A stretch of 64,000 bases of DNA from Streptomyces sp. NRRL S-1022 (GCF_000720135.1 NZ_JOIU01000022.1:80178-144177); one strand, 5' to 3'; counted from the first letter of the stretch, positions 16,075 to 25,199 are shown. Notes: generated by a model from the sequence alone, not told the origin. Translations and numbers: made by a program.

Positions 16075-17859
16075 CTATCCTGCCTCTTCGCCCCCGTACA
16101 GGGTGAGGGCGGTGTTCACCAGGCCGACGTGGCTGAACGCCTGAGGGAAGTTGCCCAGCTGGCGGCCGTGGACGGGGTCGTACTCCTCGGCCAGCAGCCC
16201 CACGTCGTTGCACAGGCCCACCAGCCGGTCGAACAGTTCGCGCGCCTCCTTCGTCCGGCCGGTCAGATGCAGCGCGTCGGCCAGCCAGAACGAGCAGGCG
16301 AGGAAGGCGCCCTCGCCGCTCGGCAGCCCGTCCACCACCGAGTCCTCGGTGTCGTAGCGGCGCAGGAAACCCCCGTGGCCGAGGTCGTCGCGGATCGCGT
16401 CGACCGTGCCGACCACCCGCGGGTCGTCCGGCGGCAGGAACCCGACCCTCGGGATGAGCAGCAGTGCGGCGTCGAGTTCCCGGGAGCCGTAGTACTGGGT
16501 GAAGGTGTTCCGGTCCGGGTCGAAGCCCTTCTCGCACACCTCCCGGTGCACCTCGTCCCGCAGTGCGCGCCAGCCCTCCAGGTCGCCCTCCAGTTCCGGG
16601 TGCTGCTCCAGGGTCCGCACGGCCCGGTCGGCGGCCACCCACACCATCACCTTGGAGTGCACGAACCGGCGCCGGCCGCCGCGCACCTCCCACAGGCCCT
16701 CGTCCGGCTGCCGCCACACCGTCTCCAGGAACGTCATCAGCGAGCGTTGGAGGGCCCACATGTGCGGCTTGGCGGGCAGCCCCGCGGCGCGGGCCAGCGA
16801 CAGCGAGTCCATCACCTCGCCGTACACGTCGAGCTGGAGCTGCTCGACGGCGCCGTTGCCGGTGCGTACGGGGGAGGAACCGGCGAAGCCGGGCAGCCAG
16901 GGCAGTTCGGTCTCCCCGACCCGTCGCTCGCCCGCGACGCCGTACATGATCTGCAGGTCGGCCGGGTTGCCGGCGACCGCGCGCAGCAGCCAGTCGCGCC
17001 AGGCCCCGGCCTCCTCCTGGAAACCCATGGAGAGCAGCGCGCCGAGGGTGAGGGTGGAGTCACGCAGCCAGCAGTACCGGTAGTCCCAGTTGCGCACACC
17101 GCCCGGGCTCTCGGGCAGCGAGGTGGTCGGCGCGGCGACGATCCCGCCGGTCGGGGAGTACGTGAGCGCCTTGAGGGTGATCAGGGAGCGGACGACGGCG
17201 TCCCGGTACGGCCCGTCGTACGTGCACCGGCGGGCCCAGCGCCGCCAGTCGGTGACGCTGTTCTCCAGCGCCTCGTACGGGTCGATGAGCGGCGGGCGCT
17301 TCTCGTGCGAGGGGTGCCAGGTGAGCACGAACGCGACCCGCTCGCCCTCGGCGACGGTGAACTCCGCGTGGGTGCCGAAGTCCTCGCCCCAGGTGCGCAC
17401 GGGCGGCTCGGAGCGCAGCCACGCGGAGTCCGGCCCGGCGACGGCCACCCGGTGACCGTCCGAGCGGCGCACCCACGGCGTGATCGAGCCGTAGTCGAAG
17501 CGGAGGCGCAGGGTGCTGCGCACGGTGACCCGGCCGCTGACGCCCTCCACGATCCGGACGACGTCGGGGGCGCGCTCGCGCTGCGGCATCAGGTCGGTGA
17601 CGCGTACCGTGCCGTCGCCGGTCTCCCACTCGGTGTCCAGGACGAGGGTCTCCGGCCGGTAGGCCCGGCGGGTGCAGACGTCCGCGCCCTCGGGCGCGAT
17701 CCGCCAGTGGCCGTGGTCATCGTCGCCCAGCAGCCGGGCGAAGCAGGCCCCGGAGTCGAAGCGCGGCAGGCACAGCCAGTCGATCGAGCCGTCCTTGCCG
17801 ACCAGGGCCGCGGTCTGCTCGTCGCCGATGAGGGCGTAGTCCTCGATGCGCGCGTTCAC
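16075..17859 (-). CDS. Glycoside hydrolase family 15 protein (glucoamylase/trehalase type)
   Basis: This 594-residue cytoplasmic GH15 protein has no signal peptide. It starts VNARIEDYALIGDEQTAALV, a standard family beginning, which supports the GTG at 17859 rather than the TTG at 17892. The N-terminal beta-sandwich is followed by the (alpha/alpha)6 barrel, with RNWDYRYCWLRDSTLTLGAL, FVHSKVMVWVAADRAV and the general-base region LAEEYDPVHGRQLGNFPQAF. The mycobacterial homologue with this architecture is a trehalase, so trehalose hydrolysis is a reasonable guess. Glucoamylase or another alpha-glucan activity remains possible. Confidence 0.92.
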   Translation of the reverse strand: MNARIEDYALIGDEQTAALVGKDGSIDWLCLPRFDSGACFARLLGDDDHGHWRIAPEGADVCTRRAYRPETLVLDTEWETGDGTVRVTDLMPQRERAPDVVRIVEGVSGRVTVRSTLRLRFDYGSITPWVRRSDGHRVAVAGPDSAWLRSEPPVRTWGEDFGTHAEFTVAEGERVAFVLTWHPSHEKRPPLIDPYEALENSVTDWRRWARRCTYDGPYRDAVVRSLITLKALTYSPTGGIVAAPTTSLPESPGGVRNWDYRYCWLRDSTLTLGALLSMGFQEEAGAWRDWLLRAVAGNPADLQIMYGVAGERRVGETELPWLPGFAGSSPVRTGNGAVEQLQLDVYGEVMDSLSLARAAGLPAKPHMWALQRSLMTFLETVWRQPDEGLWEVRGGRRRFVHSKVMVWVAADRAVRTLEQHPELEGDLEGWRALRDEVHREVCEKGFDPDRNTFTQYYGSRELDAALLLIPRVGFLPPDDPRVVGTVDAIRDDLGHGGFLRRYDTEDSVVDGLPSGEGAFLACSFWLADALHLTGRTKEARELFDRLVGLCNDVGLLAEEYDPVHGRQLGNFPQAFSHVGLVNTALTLYGGEEAG

Positions 17860-17944
17860 GGGATGCGGTTTCCCGGCGGGCCAGGGGGCCAATCAGGTGG
17901 TGCGCCGTGGGAGTGACGCAGGCGCGCGCAGGGGCGGTGCGCGC

Positions 17945-18742
17945 TCAGACCGCGGCCGGTGCGCTCTCCTCCGGCTGCCGCTCGGCCGCGGCCTCCTCGC
18001 GGTCGCGGATCTCCCGCCGCACCAGGAACCACCAGCCGACCGGGACGGCCGCCGCGAACAGCCACCACTGGATCATGTACGCGTAGTTCAGCGGGGCGTC
18101 CTCGCTGCCCGGGTCGGAGATCTGCTCCGGGGAGCCGCCCTTGGCCGCGGGCGCCGTCTGCTGGATGTAGCCGCCGAGCACCCGGGCGCCGAGCCGCCGC
18201 GCCTCCTCGGCGCTGTTGATCAGCATGATCTGCCGGTCGGGCAGGCCCTCGACGTTCTTGATGCCGCTCGCCGCGGTGGTCTCGTCCGCCATCAGCCGCC
18301 CGGTGACGGTGGTCCGGCCGGCCGGCGGGGCGGGCACCTTCGGGAAGGCGGTCTGCGCGCCGTTCGCGGGGATCCAGCCCCGGTTGACGAGCAGCACCCT
18401 GCCGTCGTCGAGGACGAAGGGGGTGAGGACGTGGAAACCGACCTCGCCGTCGGAGTTCGTGCGGCGCCGGACCACGACCTGCCTGGCGGTGTCGAAGGTG
18501 CCGGTCGCGGTGACCGTGCGGTACTTCTCGGTGCGGGTCACCGCGTGCCCCGGGGAGGTCAGCCGCTCGACCGGGACCGGCTCGGCGTGCAGCGCGGCGG
18601 AGACCAGGTCGTTGCGGGCGGTGCGTTCCTCGTACCGGTGCTGCTGCCAGAAACCCAGCCGGATCATCGTCGGGATCAGCGCGATCGCGACGAGCGTGAG
18701 AATCACCCACTGGCGGGACAACAGGAAGCGGTAACGGTGCAC
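17945..18742 (-). CDS. SURF1 family cytochrome oxidase biogenesis protein
   Basis: SURF1 helps assemble haem-copper cytochrome oxidase. This 265-residue protein has the family layout. An N-terminal membrane helix (about residues 9-28, WVILTLVAIALIPTMIRLGFWQ) contains the conserved LGFWQ. The extracytoplasmic domain has VLLVNRGWIPA, and a C-terminal helix (YAYMIQWWLFAAAVPVGWWF) precedes a charged tail. The GTG at 18742 is the most likely start. GGGAGG is about 12 bases upstream, a little far. Just upstream in the same direction is a small Cys-rich protein gene. Confidence 0.92.
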   Translation of the reverse strand: MHRYRFLLSRQWVILTLVAIALIPTMIRLGFWQQHRYEERTARNDLVSAALHAEPVPVERLTSPGHAVTRTEKYRTVTATGTFDTARQVVVRRRTNSDGEVGFHVLTPFVLDDGRVLLVNRGWIPANGAQTAFPKVPAPPAGRTTVTGRLMADETTAASGIKNVEGLPDRQIMLINSAEEARRLGARVLGGYIQQTAPAAKGGSPEQISDPGSEDAPLNYAYMIQWWLFAAAVPVGWWFLVRREIRDREEAAAERQPEESAPAAV

Positions 18743-18792
18743 CCCACGACGGTACCTCCCGGCACGTGGGGTGCATTCAGGCGGGTACCGGG

Positions 18793-19026
18793 TCACACCC
18801 GGTCGACGATGCCCGTCCTCCCCTCCTGGCGGGCGCAGTGCGCGCCGCAGTACCAGTGGCCCTCCACCTCCACGCCCTGCCCGATGATCTGCACCCGGCA
18901 GTGCTCGCAGATCGGGGCCATGCGGTGGATCGCGCAGGAGAAGCAGTCGAAGACGTGCACCGCGCCCTGCGCGTGCACCTCGAAGGACATTCCGTAGTCA
19001 TTGCCGCAAACTTCGCATGTCGCCAT
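18793..19026 (-). CDS. Small Cys-rich, probably zinc-binding protein
   Basis: This 77-residue protein starts MATCEVCGNDYGMSFEV. It has three Cys pairs (CEVC, CFSC with a nearby His, CEHC) and a C-terminal HWYCGAHC, the spacing of treble-clef or zinc-ribbon modules. I recognise it as a conserved actinobacterial family without an assigned function. It lies 50 bases upstream of the SURF1 gene in the same direction, so an operon is possible. Confidence 0.85.
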   Translation of the reverse strand: MATCEVCGNDYGMSFEVHAQGAVHVFDCFSCAIHRMAPICEHCRVQIIGQGVEVEGHWYCGAHCARQEGRTGIVDRV

Positions 19027-19144
19027 GCGCCACAGGGTGAGCCGTCGGCCGATCGCCCGGCGAGCGGGCGCCGGGTGAGTCGCGGGGCAATCACCCGTTC
19101 GTACGATCCCCGGCCCCGGCCCGGGGCCTGCCGCTCGCCGCCGG

Positions 19145-20134
19145 CTACTCGTCGGCGGGCTCGACATCCCTCAGCAGTTGCCCGAACGCGGCCTCGTCCA
19201 CGATCGGTGTGCCGTACTGCCGGGCCTTGACCGTCTTCGACGTGCCCGAGTCGGGGTCGTTGGTCACCAGCAGGCTGGTCAGCCGGGAGATGCTGGAGGC
19301 GACGTGCAGCCCGGCCTCGGTGGCGCGGTCCTCCAGCATTTCCCGCTCGGTCGAGGTGTCACCGGAAAAGGCTACCCGCATGCCCTGTTTGAGGCGTTTG
19401 CCGTCTTCATAGCGCCCTGGGTTGGGGTAGGGGCATGCGGGCCTTTTGCGGGACGGGCGCCAACTGGCCGCCCCGTAGGCGCCGTAGCCACCCGACGACT
19501 GCCGGGGCACCGCCCGGTCGGACCACTCCGTCAGCGGCCGGCACTCCAGCAGCGGCAGCCGTACACCGCTCTCCGCCGCGGCCCGCAGGCTCGGCCGGAA
19601 CGCCTCCGCCAGCACGCGCGCGTCGTCCAGCGCGTGGTGGGCCCGCTGCTGCACCACCCCGAAGTGCGCCGCCAGCGACTCCAGCTTGTGGTTGGGCAGC
19701 GGCAGCCCCAGCTCCTTCGACAGCGCGATGGTGCACAGCCGTTGCCGCACCGGCGCCTCGCGGCGCACGCGCGCGTACTCCCGCGCGATCATCTGCCAGT
19801 CGAAGACGGCGTTGTGCGCGACGAGCACCCGGCCGTCCAGGCGGGCGGCGAACTCCTCGGCGATGTCCCCGAACAGCGGAGCGCCTTGGAGGACATCGCT
19901 CGTCAGACCGTGTATCCACACCGGCCCCGGATCCCGCTCCGGGTTGACCAGCGTGTACCAGTGGTCCTCGACCTCGCCGCGCGCGTCCAGCCGGTACACG
20001 GCCGCGGAGATGATGCGGTCGTCCCGGGCCAGGCCGGTGGTCTCCACGTCAACGACCGCGTATCCCTGCGGATACACGGCCGGCCACTGGGTGGGGGAGG
20101 ACACTGCGGTCGCACGGTCTTCGAGCATGGTCAT
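19145..20134 (-). CDS. DEDDh 3'-5' exonuclease (DnaQ-like) with C-terminal BRCT-like domain
   Basis: This 329-residue protein is related to the epsilon proofreading subunit family. The exonuclease motifs are VVDVETTG (Exo I), LVAHNAVFDWQ (Exo II) and HHALDDARVLAEAF (Exo III, DEDDh), within residues about 25-180. After a Pro/Arg/Tyr-rich linker, residues about 250-325 form a BRCT-like unit (MRVAFSGDTSTEREMLEDRATEA, SSISRLTSLLVTND, DSGTSKTVKARQYG), as in NAD-dependent ligases. It is probably a repair or nuclease factor rather than the replicative proofreader. The start may be the ATG at 20134 or the one at 20128. Confidence 0.93.
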   Translation of the reverse strand: MTMLEDRATAVSSPTQWPAVYPQGYAVVDVETTGLARDDRIISAAVYRLDARGEVEDHWYTLVNPERDPGPVWIHGLTSDVLQGAPLFGDIAEEFAARLDGRVLVAHNAVFDWQMIAREYARVRREAPVRQRLCTIALSKELGLPLPNHKLESLAAHFGVVQQRAHHALDDARVLAEAFRPSLRAAAESGVRLPLLECRPLTEWSDRAVPRQSSGGYGAYGAASWRPSRKRPACPYPNPGRYEDGKRLKQGMRVAFSGDTSTEREMLEDRATEAGLHVASSISRLTSLLVTNDPDSGTSKTVKARQYGTPIVDEAAFGQLLRDVEPADE

Positions 20135-20191
20135 TGAGGATACGGGCCACGACCGACAACGCGGCCCCTCAGGGGTCGCGGCCGTACGGCG

Positions 20192-20386
20192 TCAGCCCCG
20201 TGCCGCCACCACGTCCCCGGCTGTCGGCGGCACGAGTGCGCATCCGTCGGCCGGGCCGGGCAGCAGCCGGTGGAGCGCGCCGGTCGCATGCTGCGGCGCC
20301 ACCCCGCCGTGCACCAGCGCCACGAACACGCGCTTGTCCGCCGCCGCTTCACCCGCACGGGTGTCGGCGTCCGCCGCGTCACTCAC
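20192..20386 (-). CDS. Doubtful small ORF (64 residues)
   Basis: A GTG at 20386 opens a frame reading VSDAADADTRAGEAAADKRV, then VFVALVHGGVAPQHATGALH, and ending with a Gly/Pro-rich tail. Codon bias is acceptable, but there is no clear Shine-Dalgarno sequence and I do not recognise a family. It lies between two divergent genes. It may be a real small protein, the remnant of a longer one, or chance. Confidence 0.3.
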   Translation of the reverse strand: MSDAADADTRAGEAAADKRVFVALVHGGVAPQHATGALHRLLPGPADGCALVPPTAGDVVAARG

Positions 20387-20482
20387 GGGCTTTTGCCGGT
20401 CCGGCGCCTGTGGTGCCCCTGCGCATCCCGCGCAGGGCGTCGGTGCGGCGGCCACCGGCGCCGGGGTGGGATCCTCCCTGCT

Positions 20483-21193
20483 GTGACGGAACCCACCCAC
20501 GACGAGGCCCACGGCGGCGCCCTCGGCTCCCGGCTGAACTGGCTCCGCGCGGCCGTGCTCGGCGCGAACGACGGCATCGTCTCCACCGCGGGACTGGTCG
20601 TCGGCGTGGCCGGCGCGACCGGGAGCCGGGCCGCCCTGCTCACCGCCGGACTGGCCGGCCTGCTCGCCGGATCGATGTCCATGGCGGCCGGCGAGTACGT
20701 CTCCGTCTCCACCCAGCGCGACTCCGAGATGGCCGCGCTGGCCCTGGAGAAACGGGAGTTGCGCGAGCAGCCGGAGGCCGAACTGCGCGAGCTGACCGAC
20801 CTGCTTCAGGCGCGCGGCCTGTCCCGCGAGGTGGCCCGCGAGGCCGCCGAACAGCTCACCGCGCGGGACGCGCTGAGGGCCCACGCGCGCGTGGAGCTGG
20901 GCATCGACCCGGACCAGCTGACGAATCCCTGGAACGCGGCCTGGGCGAGCTTCCTGTCGTTCACCGCGGGCGCGCTGCTGCCCCTGCTGGCCATCGTCCT
21001 GCCCCCGCACGGCTGGCGCCTCACCGTCACCGTCGTCTCCGTCCTGGCCGCCCTCGCCCTCACCGGCTGGTCCAGCGCCCGCCTCGGCGCGGCGGACCCG
21101 AAGCGGGCGGTCCTGCGCAATGTGGCGGGCGGGGCGCTGGCGATGGGGGTGACGTACGGGGCGGGGAGCCTGCTGGGGGCGGCGGGGGTGTGA
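20483..21193 (+). CDS. VIT1/CCC1 transporter family protein
   Basis: This 236-residue membrane protein belongs to the vacuolar iron/manganese transporter-like family. Landmarks are LRAAVLGANDGIVSTAGLVVGVAGAT, then LAGSMSMAAGEYVSVSTQRD, a hydrophilic cytosolic helical segment (about residues 85-145, rich in E/R), and three C-terminal hydrophobic helices. It has the five-helix arrangement typical of the family. Fe(II) or Mn(II) export is the usual role. The GTG start at 20483 precedes TEPTHDEAHGG, as in relatives. Confidence 0.9.
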   Translation: MTEPTHDEAHGGALGSRLNWLRAAVLGANDGIVSTAGLVVGVAGATGSRAALLTAGLAGLLAGSMSMAAGEYVSVSTQRDSEMAALALEKRELREQPEAELRELTDLLQARGLSREVAREAAEQLTARDALRAHARVELGIDPDQLTNPWNAAWASFLSFTAGALLPLLAIVLPPHGWRLTVTVVSVLAALALTGWSSARLGAADPKRAVLRNVAGGALAMGVTYGAGSLLGAAGV

Positions 21194-21202
21194 CCCGGCC
21201 GG

Positions 21203-22450
21203 TCAGCCGATGACCAGCCGTTCGCGGGGGAAGAGCTCGGCGCCGAGGACGTCTTCGCAGTCGTGGAGCTCGATCTCCACGTCGTGCAGGGGGCCAGGGG
21301 GGTCAGGTCCAGCGGGCCGCAGCGGGAGAAGGCGACGGACTCGAGGGCCGGGAGGTGAGCGAGCGCCTCGATGGTGTCGACACGGTCGATTCTGCCGAGG
21401 CAGACCGTGGTCAGCCTCTGATGGGGCAGCAGATCGGCGAGGCCGACCAGGGGCACGCTCTGGACATTCAGCGACTCAGGGGGCGAGAAGCTCCCGGCGT
21501 CGTCCCACTGGTCGTCGTGCGCGTTGCGGACCAGCACGCCGAAGTCCCGCGCCTCGACGGCCGCCTTCGCGCCCAGGCAGTCCTGGAAGGTGCGGTGCAC
21601 GAAGTCGACGGCATCCGGCACCGGTTCGGGCAGCAGTCCGCTGCGGTTCAGCAGGTGGGTGAAGACCTGTTCGGCGTCCCCCTGCTCCCGCACCTGCGGC
21701 ATCGCGGCCAGCCACTCGCCGTGCATCCCGACGGCGTCCTGCCGGACGGCCTCCGCCTGCCCGTTGCGGATCAGCCAGCAGGCCACCACTGGAGCGGCGC
21801 CGACTTGTTGGACCCGGCCTGCCCGCGCAGCACGAGCCGGTGGCAGTCCGCCGGCGCCTGTTCCACCCGCACGGCGGGCGGCGCCGCACCGACCCCCTCG
21901 GCGTGCGGCTCGTACCGGGGCCGCCCGGTCATCCCGAGGGACAGGTACGCCGTTTCCAGCGGCCACTCGGCGCGGCGCCGGTCGCCCAGGGTGATCCGTA
22001 GAGCTCCAGCCGGGAGTGCGCCCCGGCGACGAAGTCCGCGTACCGCTGCTCGAAGCCGTAGGAGCCCGCCTCGGCCTCACCGGAGCCGGTCCGCTGCCGC
22101 AGCAGTGCCCCGGAGCGGCGGGTCCGCTCCACCGCCGCCCGCGCCGGGAACGACGGCTCGACGGTGAGTCGTTCGACGAAGTGCGCGCAGCACAGGGCGA
22201 GCAGTTCGCCGTACAGCTCACGCCCCCGTTCGGCCAGTCCGGCCGGCGGACGCTCCAGCTCCGCCGCGAGCCGCCCGGGATCCAGGTCGACGGCGAAGAG
22301 CCGGCCGGCGTCCAGCGGGCCCGCCGCCGCGAAGGTGTCCTGCACGGCGGCCGTGGCCGCGAGCCGCTCGTGCTCCGGCAGCGTGGCGTACCGGGAGGAG
22401 ATCCGTTCCGTCAGGACCCGCGCCAGTTTCTCCGGGGCCGCCGGCAGTCT
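21203..22450 (-). pseudogene. Decayed NACHT-domain NTPase gene (frameshifts and internal deletions)
   Basis: Pieces of one large NACHT/STAND NTPase can be read in different frames. The N-terminal helical part (PAAPEKLARVLTERISSRYA to YADFVAGAHSRLELYG) breaks by a frameshift near 21996. It resumes in another frame as ITLGDRRRAEWPLETAYLSL and reaches a degenerate P-loop, LRGQAGSNKSAPLQW. The NACHT core is then missing. At about 21790 the frame jumps to the C-terminal part (ACWLIRNGQAEAVRQDA, AVDFVHRTFQDCLGAKAAVE). A further gap and a frameshift near 21293 precede the final ELFPRERLVIG. No start codon or complete N-terminus remains. Intact relatives include bacterial NLR-like anti-phage proteins. 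Confidence 0.8.
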
Positions 22451-22633
22451 CCAGGCCGTGCACCCCCCGGGCCCTCCTTGTTCCCGCCCGCCGCATCGCA
22501 GGACCGGGCACCCGCGCCGGGCTACGGCACCTCGCCGCGCGTCCCGCGCGGGAGGCGACGTACCGTGAAGGGCGCCCACACCCCCGGGCGCACCCCAAAC
22601 CTCGCACGACCCCGCACGAGAAGGATCCCCGCC

Positions 22634-23677
22634 ATGCGCGCCACCACCATCCACGCCCCGTACGACATGCGTGTGGAGGAGGTGCCCGAGCCCGTGGTGC
22701 AGTTGCCCACCGACGCCGTCGTGCGGGTGCTGCGGGCCTGCATCTGCGGCAGCGACCTGTGGGCGTACCGGGGCGAGGCCGCCCGGCAGCCGGGGCAGCG
22801 GATCGGGCACGAGTTCCTCGGCGTCGTGGAGGAGACCGGCTCCGACGTGGGCACCGTCCGCCGCGGCGACCTGGTCGTCGCGCCCTTCATGTGGTCCGAC
22901 GGCGTCTGCGTCTACTGCCGCGAGGGCCTGACGACGTCCTGCGAGCACGGCGGCTTCTGGGGCTCCGTCGGCTACGACGGCGGCCAGGGCGAGGCCGTCC
23001 GCGTGCCGTTCGCCGACGGCACCCTGGTGCAGTTGCCCAAGGAGGCGGCCTCCGACGAGCGCCTGCTGTCCGCCCTGCTGACCCTGTCCGACGTCCTCGG
23101 CACCGGCCACCACGCCGCCCTGGGCGCGGGTGTCCGGCCCGGCGCCACGGTCGCGGTCGTCGGTGACGGCGCGGTCGGTCTGTGCGCCGTCCTGGCCGCC
23201 AGGCGGCTCGGCGCCGAGCGGATCATCGCGCTCGGCCGGCACGAGGCCCGTACCGCCATCGCGCGCCGGTTCGGCGCCACCGACGTGGTCGCCGAACGCG
23301 GGGACGCGGCCGTGGAGGCCGTCCGCGAACTGACCCGCGGGCAGGGCGCCCACTGCGTCGTGGAGGCGGTCGGCACCGAGCAGTCCATGCGGACGGCCGT
23401 CGACGTCACCCGCGACGGCGGCGCCATCGGCTTCGTGGGCGTGCCGCACGGCAGCGGCACCGGCCTGGACCTCGGCGTGATGTTCGACCGGAACATCGCC
23501 CTGCGCGGCGGCGTGGCGCCGGTCCGTGCCTACATCCCCGACCTGCTGCCCGACGTGCTCGACGGCACGGTCGACCCCTCGCCGGTGTTCGACATGACCG
23601 TCGACCTGGCGGGCGTGCCCGCCGGCTACCGGGCCATGGACGAGCGCACCGCGCTCAAGGTGCTGGTGACCGCATGA
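22634..23677 (+). CDS. Zinc-dependent alcohol dehydrogenase family protein
   Basis: This 347-residue medium-chain dehydrogenase binds a catalytic zinc through Cys in ACICGSDLW, His-Glu in GHEFLGVVEETG, and a later residue. A structural-zinc-like region is DGVCVYCREGLTTSCEHGG. The Rossmann motif VAVVGDGAVGLCAVLAARRLGA follows. The substrate is not evident; relatives act on alcohols, threonine or sorbitol-type polyols. The ATG has AAGGA 9 bases upstream. Its stop overlaps the ATG of a tiny ORF (ATGA), which looks like the remnant of a coupled downstream gene. Confidence 0.92.
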   Translation: MRATTIHAPYDMRVEEVPEPVVQLPTDAVVRVLRACICGSDLWAYRGEAARQPGQRIGHEFLGVVEETGSDVGTVRRGDLVVAPFMWSDGVCVYCREGLTTSCEHGGFWGSVGYDGGQGEAVRVPFADGTLVQLPKEAASDERLLSALLTLSDVLGTGHHAALGAGVRPGATVAVVGDGAVGLCAVLAARRLGAERIIALGRHEARTAIARRFGATDVVAERGDAAVEAVRELTRGQGAHCVVEAVGTEQSMRTAVDVTRDGGAIGFVGVPHGSGTGLDLGVMFDRNIALRGGVAPVRAYIPDLLPDVLDGTVDPSPVFDMTVDLAGVPAGYRAMDERTALKVLVTA

Positions 23678-23724
23678 CCGACAGCACCGGCGCCGTCCAC
23701 ACCATGGACGCCGTCACGCACTGA
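23674..23724 (+). CDS. 16-codon ORF coupled to the alcohol dehydrogenase stop
   Basis: An ATG overlapping the dehydrogenase stop (ATGA) opens a 16-codon frame reading MTDSTGAVHTMDAVTH and then stops. The coupling geometry is that of a genuine second gene of an operon, but the frame ends almost at once and nothing similar follows. It may be the truncated head of a lost gene, or chance. Confidence 0.3.
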   Translation: MTDSTGAVHTMDAVTH

Positions 23725-23740
23725 ATCAACCTGGTCAACC

Positions 23741-25117
23741 TCACCGCCACGCGGCCGGGTCCGAACCCCACGGCACCGGGGGCCTGGCCCAGGAGGTGGG
23801 GCCGCCGGTGAAGGAGACGGGCGGCCGGGCGTGCCGCAGCCGCCCCAGCGGACTGTCCGTCCCGGCCAGCCAGGCGTCCGGGCCCGGGTACGGCGCGCTC
23901 CCGGCCGGGGCGGGCCGGATGCCGTCCGTCAGCCAGCGGGCGGTCCGGGCGAGCGCCAGCCGGACCAGCCGGCTCCCGCCCTCGTACGACTGCTCGGTCA
24001 GGGCCCGCAGCACGGCCGCCGCCAGCAGGTACCCGGTGCCGTGGTCCAGGGCCTGCGCGGGCAGTGCGCCGGGCCGCTCCGCCGTGCCCTCGGTCACCGC
24101 GATGCCGGTCGCGACCTGCACCAGGCTGTCGAAGCCGCGCCGGCCGCCCCACGGCCCGTAGCCGCCCCAGGCCGACACCTGGGCCACGACCAGTCCGGGG
24201 CGCCGTTCGGCCAGCGCGTGCGGGGTGAGCCCGAACCGGTCCAGGGCACCCGGCCGGTACCCGGTCACCACGACGTCGGCCCCGCTCAGCAGCTCCTCGA
24301 AGGCGTCCCGGCCGGTGGCCAGGTCGAGCACGGCGGACCGCTTGCCGAAGCCCGTGTCGGCCTGCTGGTCCGGGAGTTCCGGCAGCCACGGCGCGTCAAC
24401 GCGCAGGACGTCCGCGCCCAGCAGGGCCAGGGTGCGGGTGGCGACCGGGCCCGCAAGCACCCGGGTCAGGTCCAGCACCCGCAGTCCGGCGGCGGGCAGC
24501 AGGGGAGCGGCGGACGGGTCCAGGGGCGCCGGCACGCGCGCGGGAGCCGCGTCCAGCCGTACGCGCTCCACCAGCGGCCGGGCGGCCACCTCGGCGGCCT
24601 GCGGGTGCGCCCGCCACTCCTCGGGGGTGCGCAGGGCCACCGCGAGACCGCCGGCGCCGTAGACGGCCTCCTCGGTCTCCCGGGCGGAGCGCTCGGCGAG
24701 CCGGCCGGCGACGTCCTCCGCCGAGGCGTCCGCCGGCAGGCCCAGCGCGCCGAGCAGCCGGGCCCGGTGGTGCGGGTAGTTGGCGTGGGTGCGCACCCAG
24801 CCGTCGGCCGTGCGCCAGAACCGCGACAGCGGCGCGAAGGCGTCCGGCGTCCGGCCGTCGACCTGGAGGAGCCGCTCGCTGTGGAAGGCGGCGGCCACCG
24901 CCCCGTCGTCCACGGTGACCGCCGGCGCCTCCGCGAGCCCGGCCCGCCGCGCCCCCAGTTCCGCGGCGGCCAGCGCGCACGCTCCGACACACGCCCGGGC
25001 CAGCTCGCGTACCGGCAGCCGCGCGCCGAGCACGTCCCGGCGGACGACCGCCGGGACGCGCCGTGCCGCGTCGGGGTGCCCGCCGACGGCCTCCCAGGCG
25101 TCATTGATTTCCATCAT
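23741..25117 (-). CDS. CaiB/BaiF family CoA transferase
   Basis: Class III CoA transferases move CoA between carboxylic acids through an Asp acyl-enzyme. This 458-residue protein has an N-terminal domain of about 240 residues (APLSRFWRTADGWVRTHANYPHHRARLLGAL). The more typical CaiB segment follows: LRVLDLTRVLAGPVATRTLA, LLGADVLRVD, DLATGRDAFEELLSGADVVV and RRPGLVVAQVSAWGGYGPW. The usual first-half sequence therefore comes second, as in several streptomycete homologues. The start is the ATG at 25117 or the adjacent one at 25114. A perfect palindrome lies 16 bases upstream. The substrate is unknown. Confidence 0.88.
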   Translation of the reverse strand: MMEINDAWEAVGGHPDAARRVPAVVRRDVLGARLPVRELARACVGACALAAAELGARRAGLAEAPAVTVDDGAVAAAFHSERLLQVDGRTPDAFAPLSRFWRTADGWVRTHANYPHHRARLLGALGLPADASAEDVAGRLAERSARETEEAVYGAGGLAVALRTPEEWRAHPQAAEVAARPLVERVRLDAAPARVPAPLDPSAAPLLPAAGLRVLDLTRVLAGPVATRTLALLGADVLRVDAPWLPELPDQQADTGFGKRSAVLDLATGRDAFEELLSGADVVVTGYRPGALDRFGLTPHALAERRPGLVVAQVSAWGGYGPWGGRRGFDSLVQVATGIAVTEGTAERPGALPAQALDHGTGYLLAAAVLRALTEQSYEGGSRLVRLALARTARWLTDGIRPAPAGSAPYPGPDAWLAGTDSPLGRLRHARPPVSFTGGPTSWARPPVPWGSDPAAWR

Positions 25118-25133
25118 GACTTCACTATGCAGT

Positions 25134-25148
25134 ATTGATTGGATCAAT
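25134..25148. promoter_or_regulatory. Palindromic operator candidate upstream of the CoA transferase
   Basis: ATTGAT-TGG-ATCAAT is a perfect 6-bp inverted repeat with a 3-bp centre, A/T-rich in very G+C-rich surroundings. It lies 16 bases before the CoA-transferase start. It looks like a site for a dimeric repressor (GntR or TetR size). No regulator gene is adjacent. Confidence 0.5.
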
Positions 25149-25199
25149 CTATGGGTGGATGGAGGCTCACCCTGCTCAACACTGCACGGCTAAGGACGG

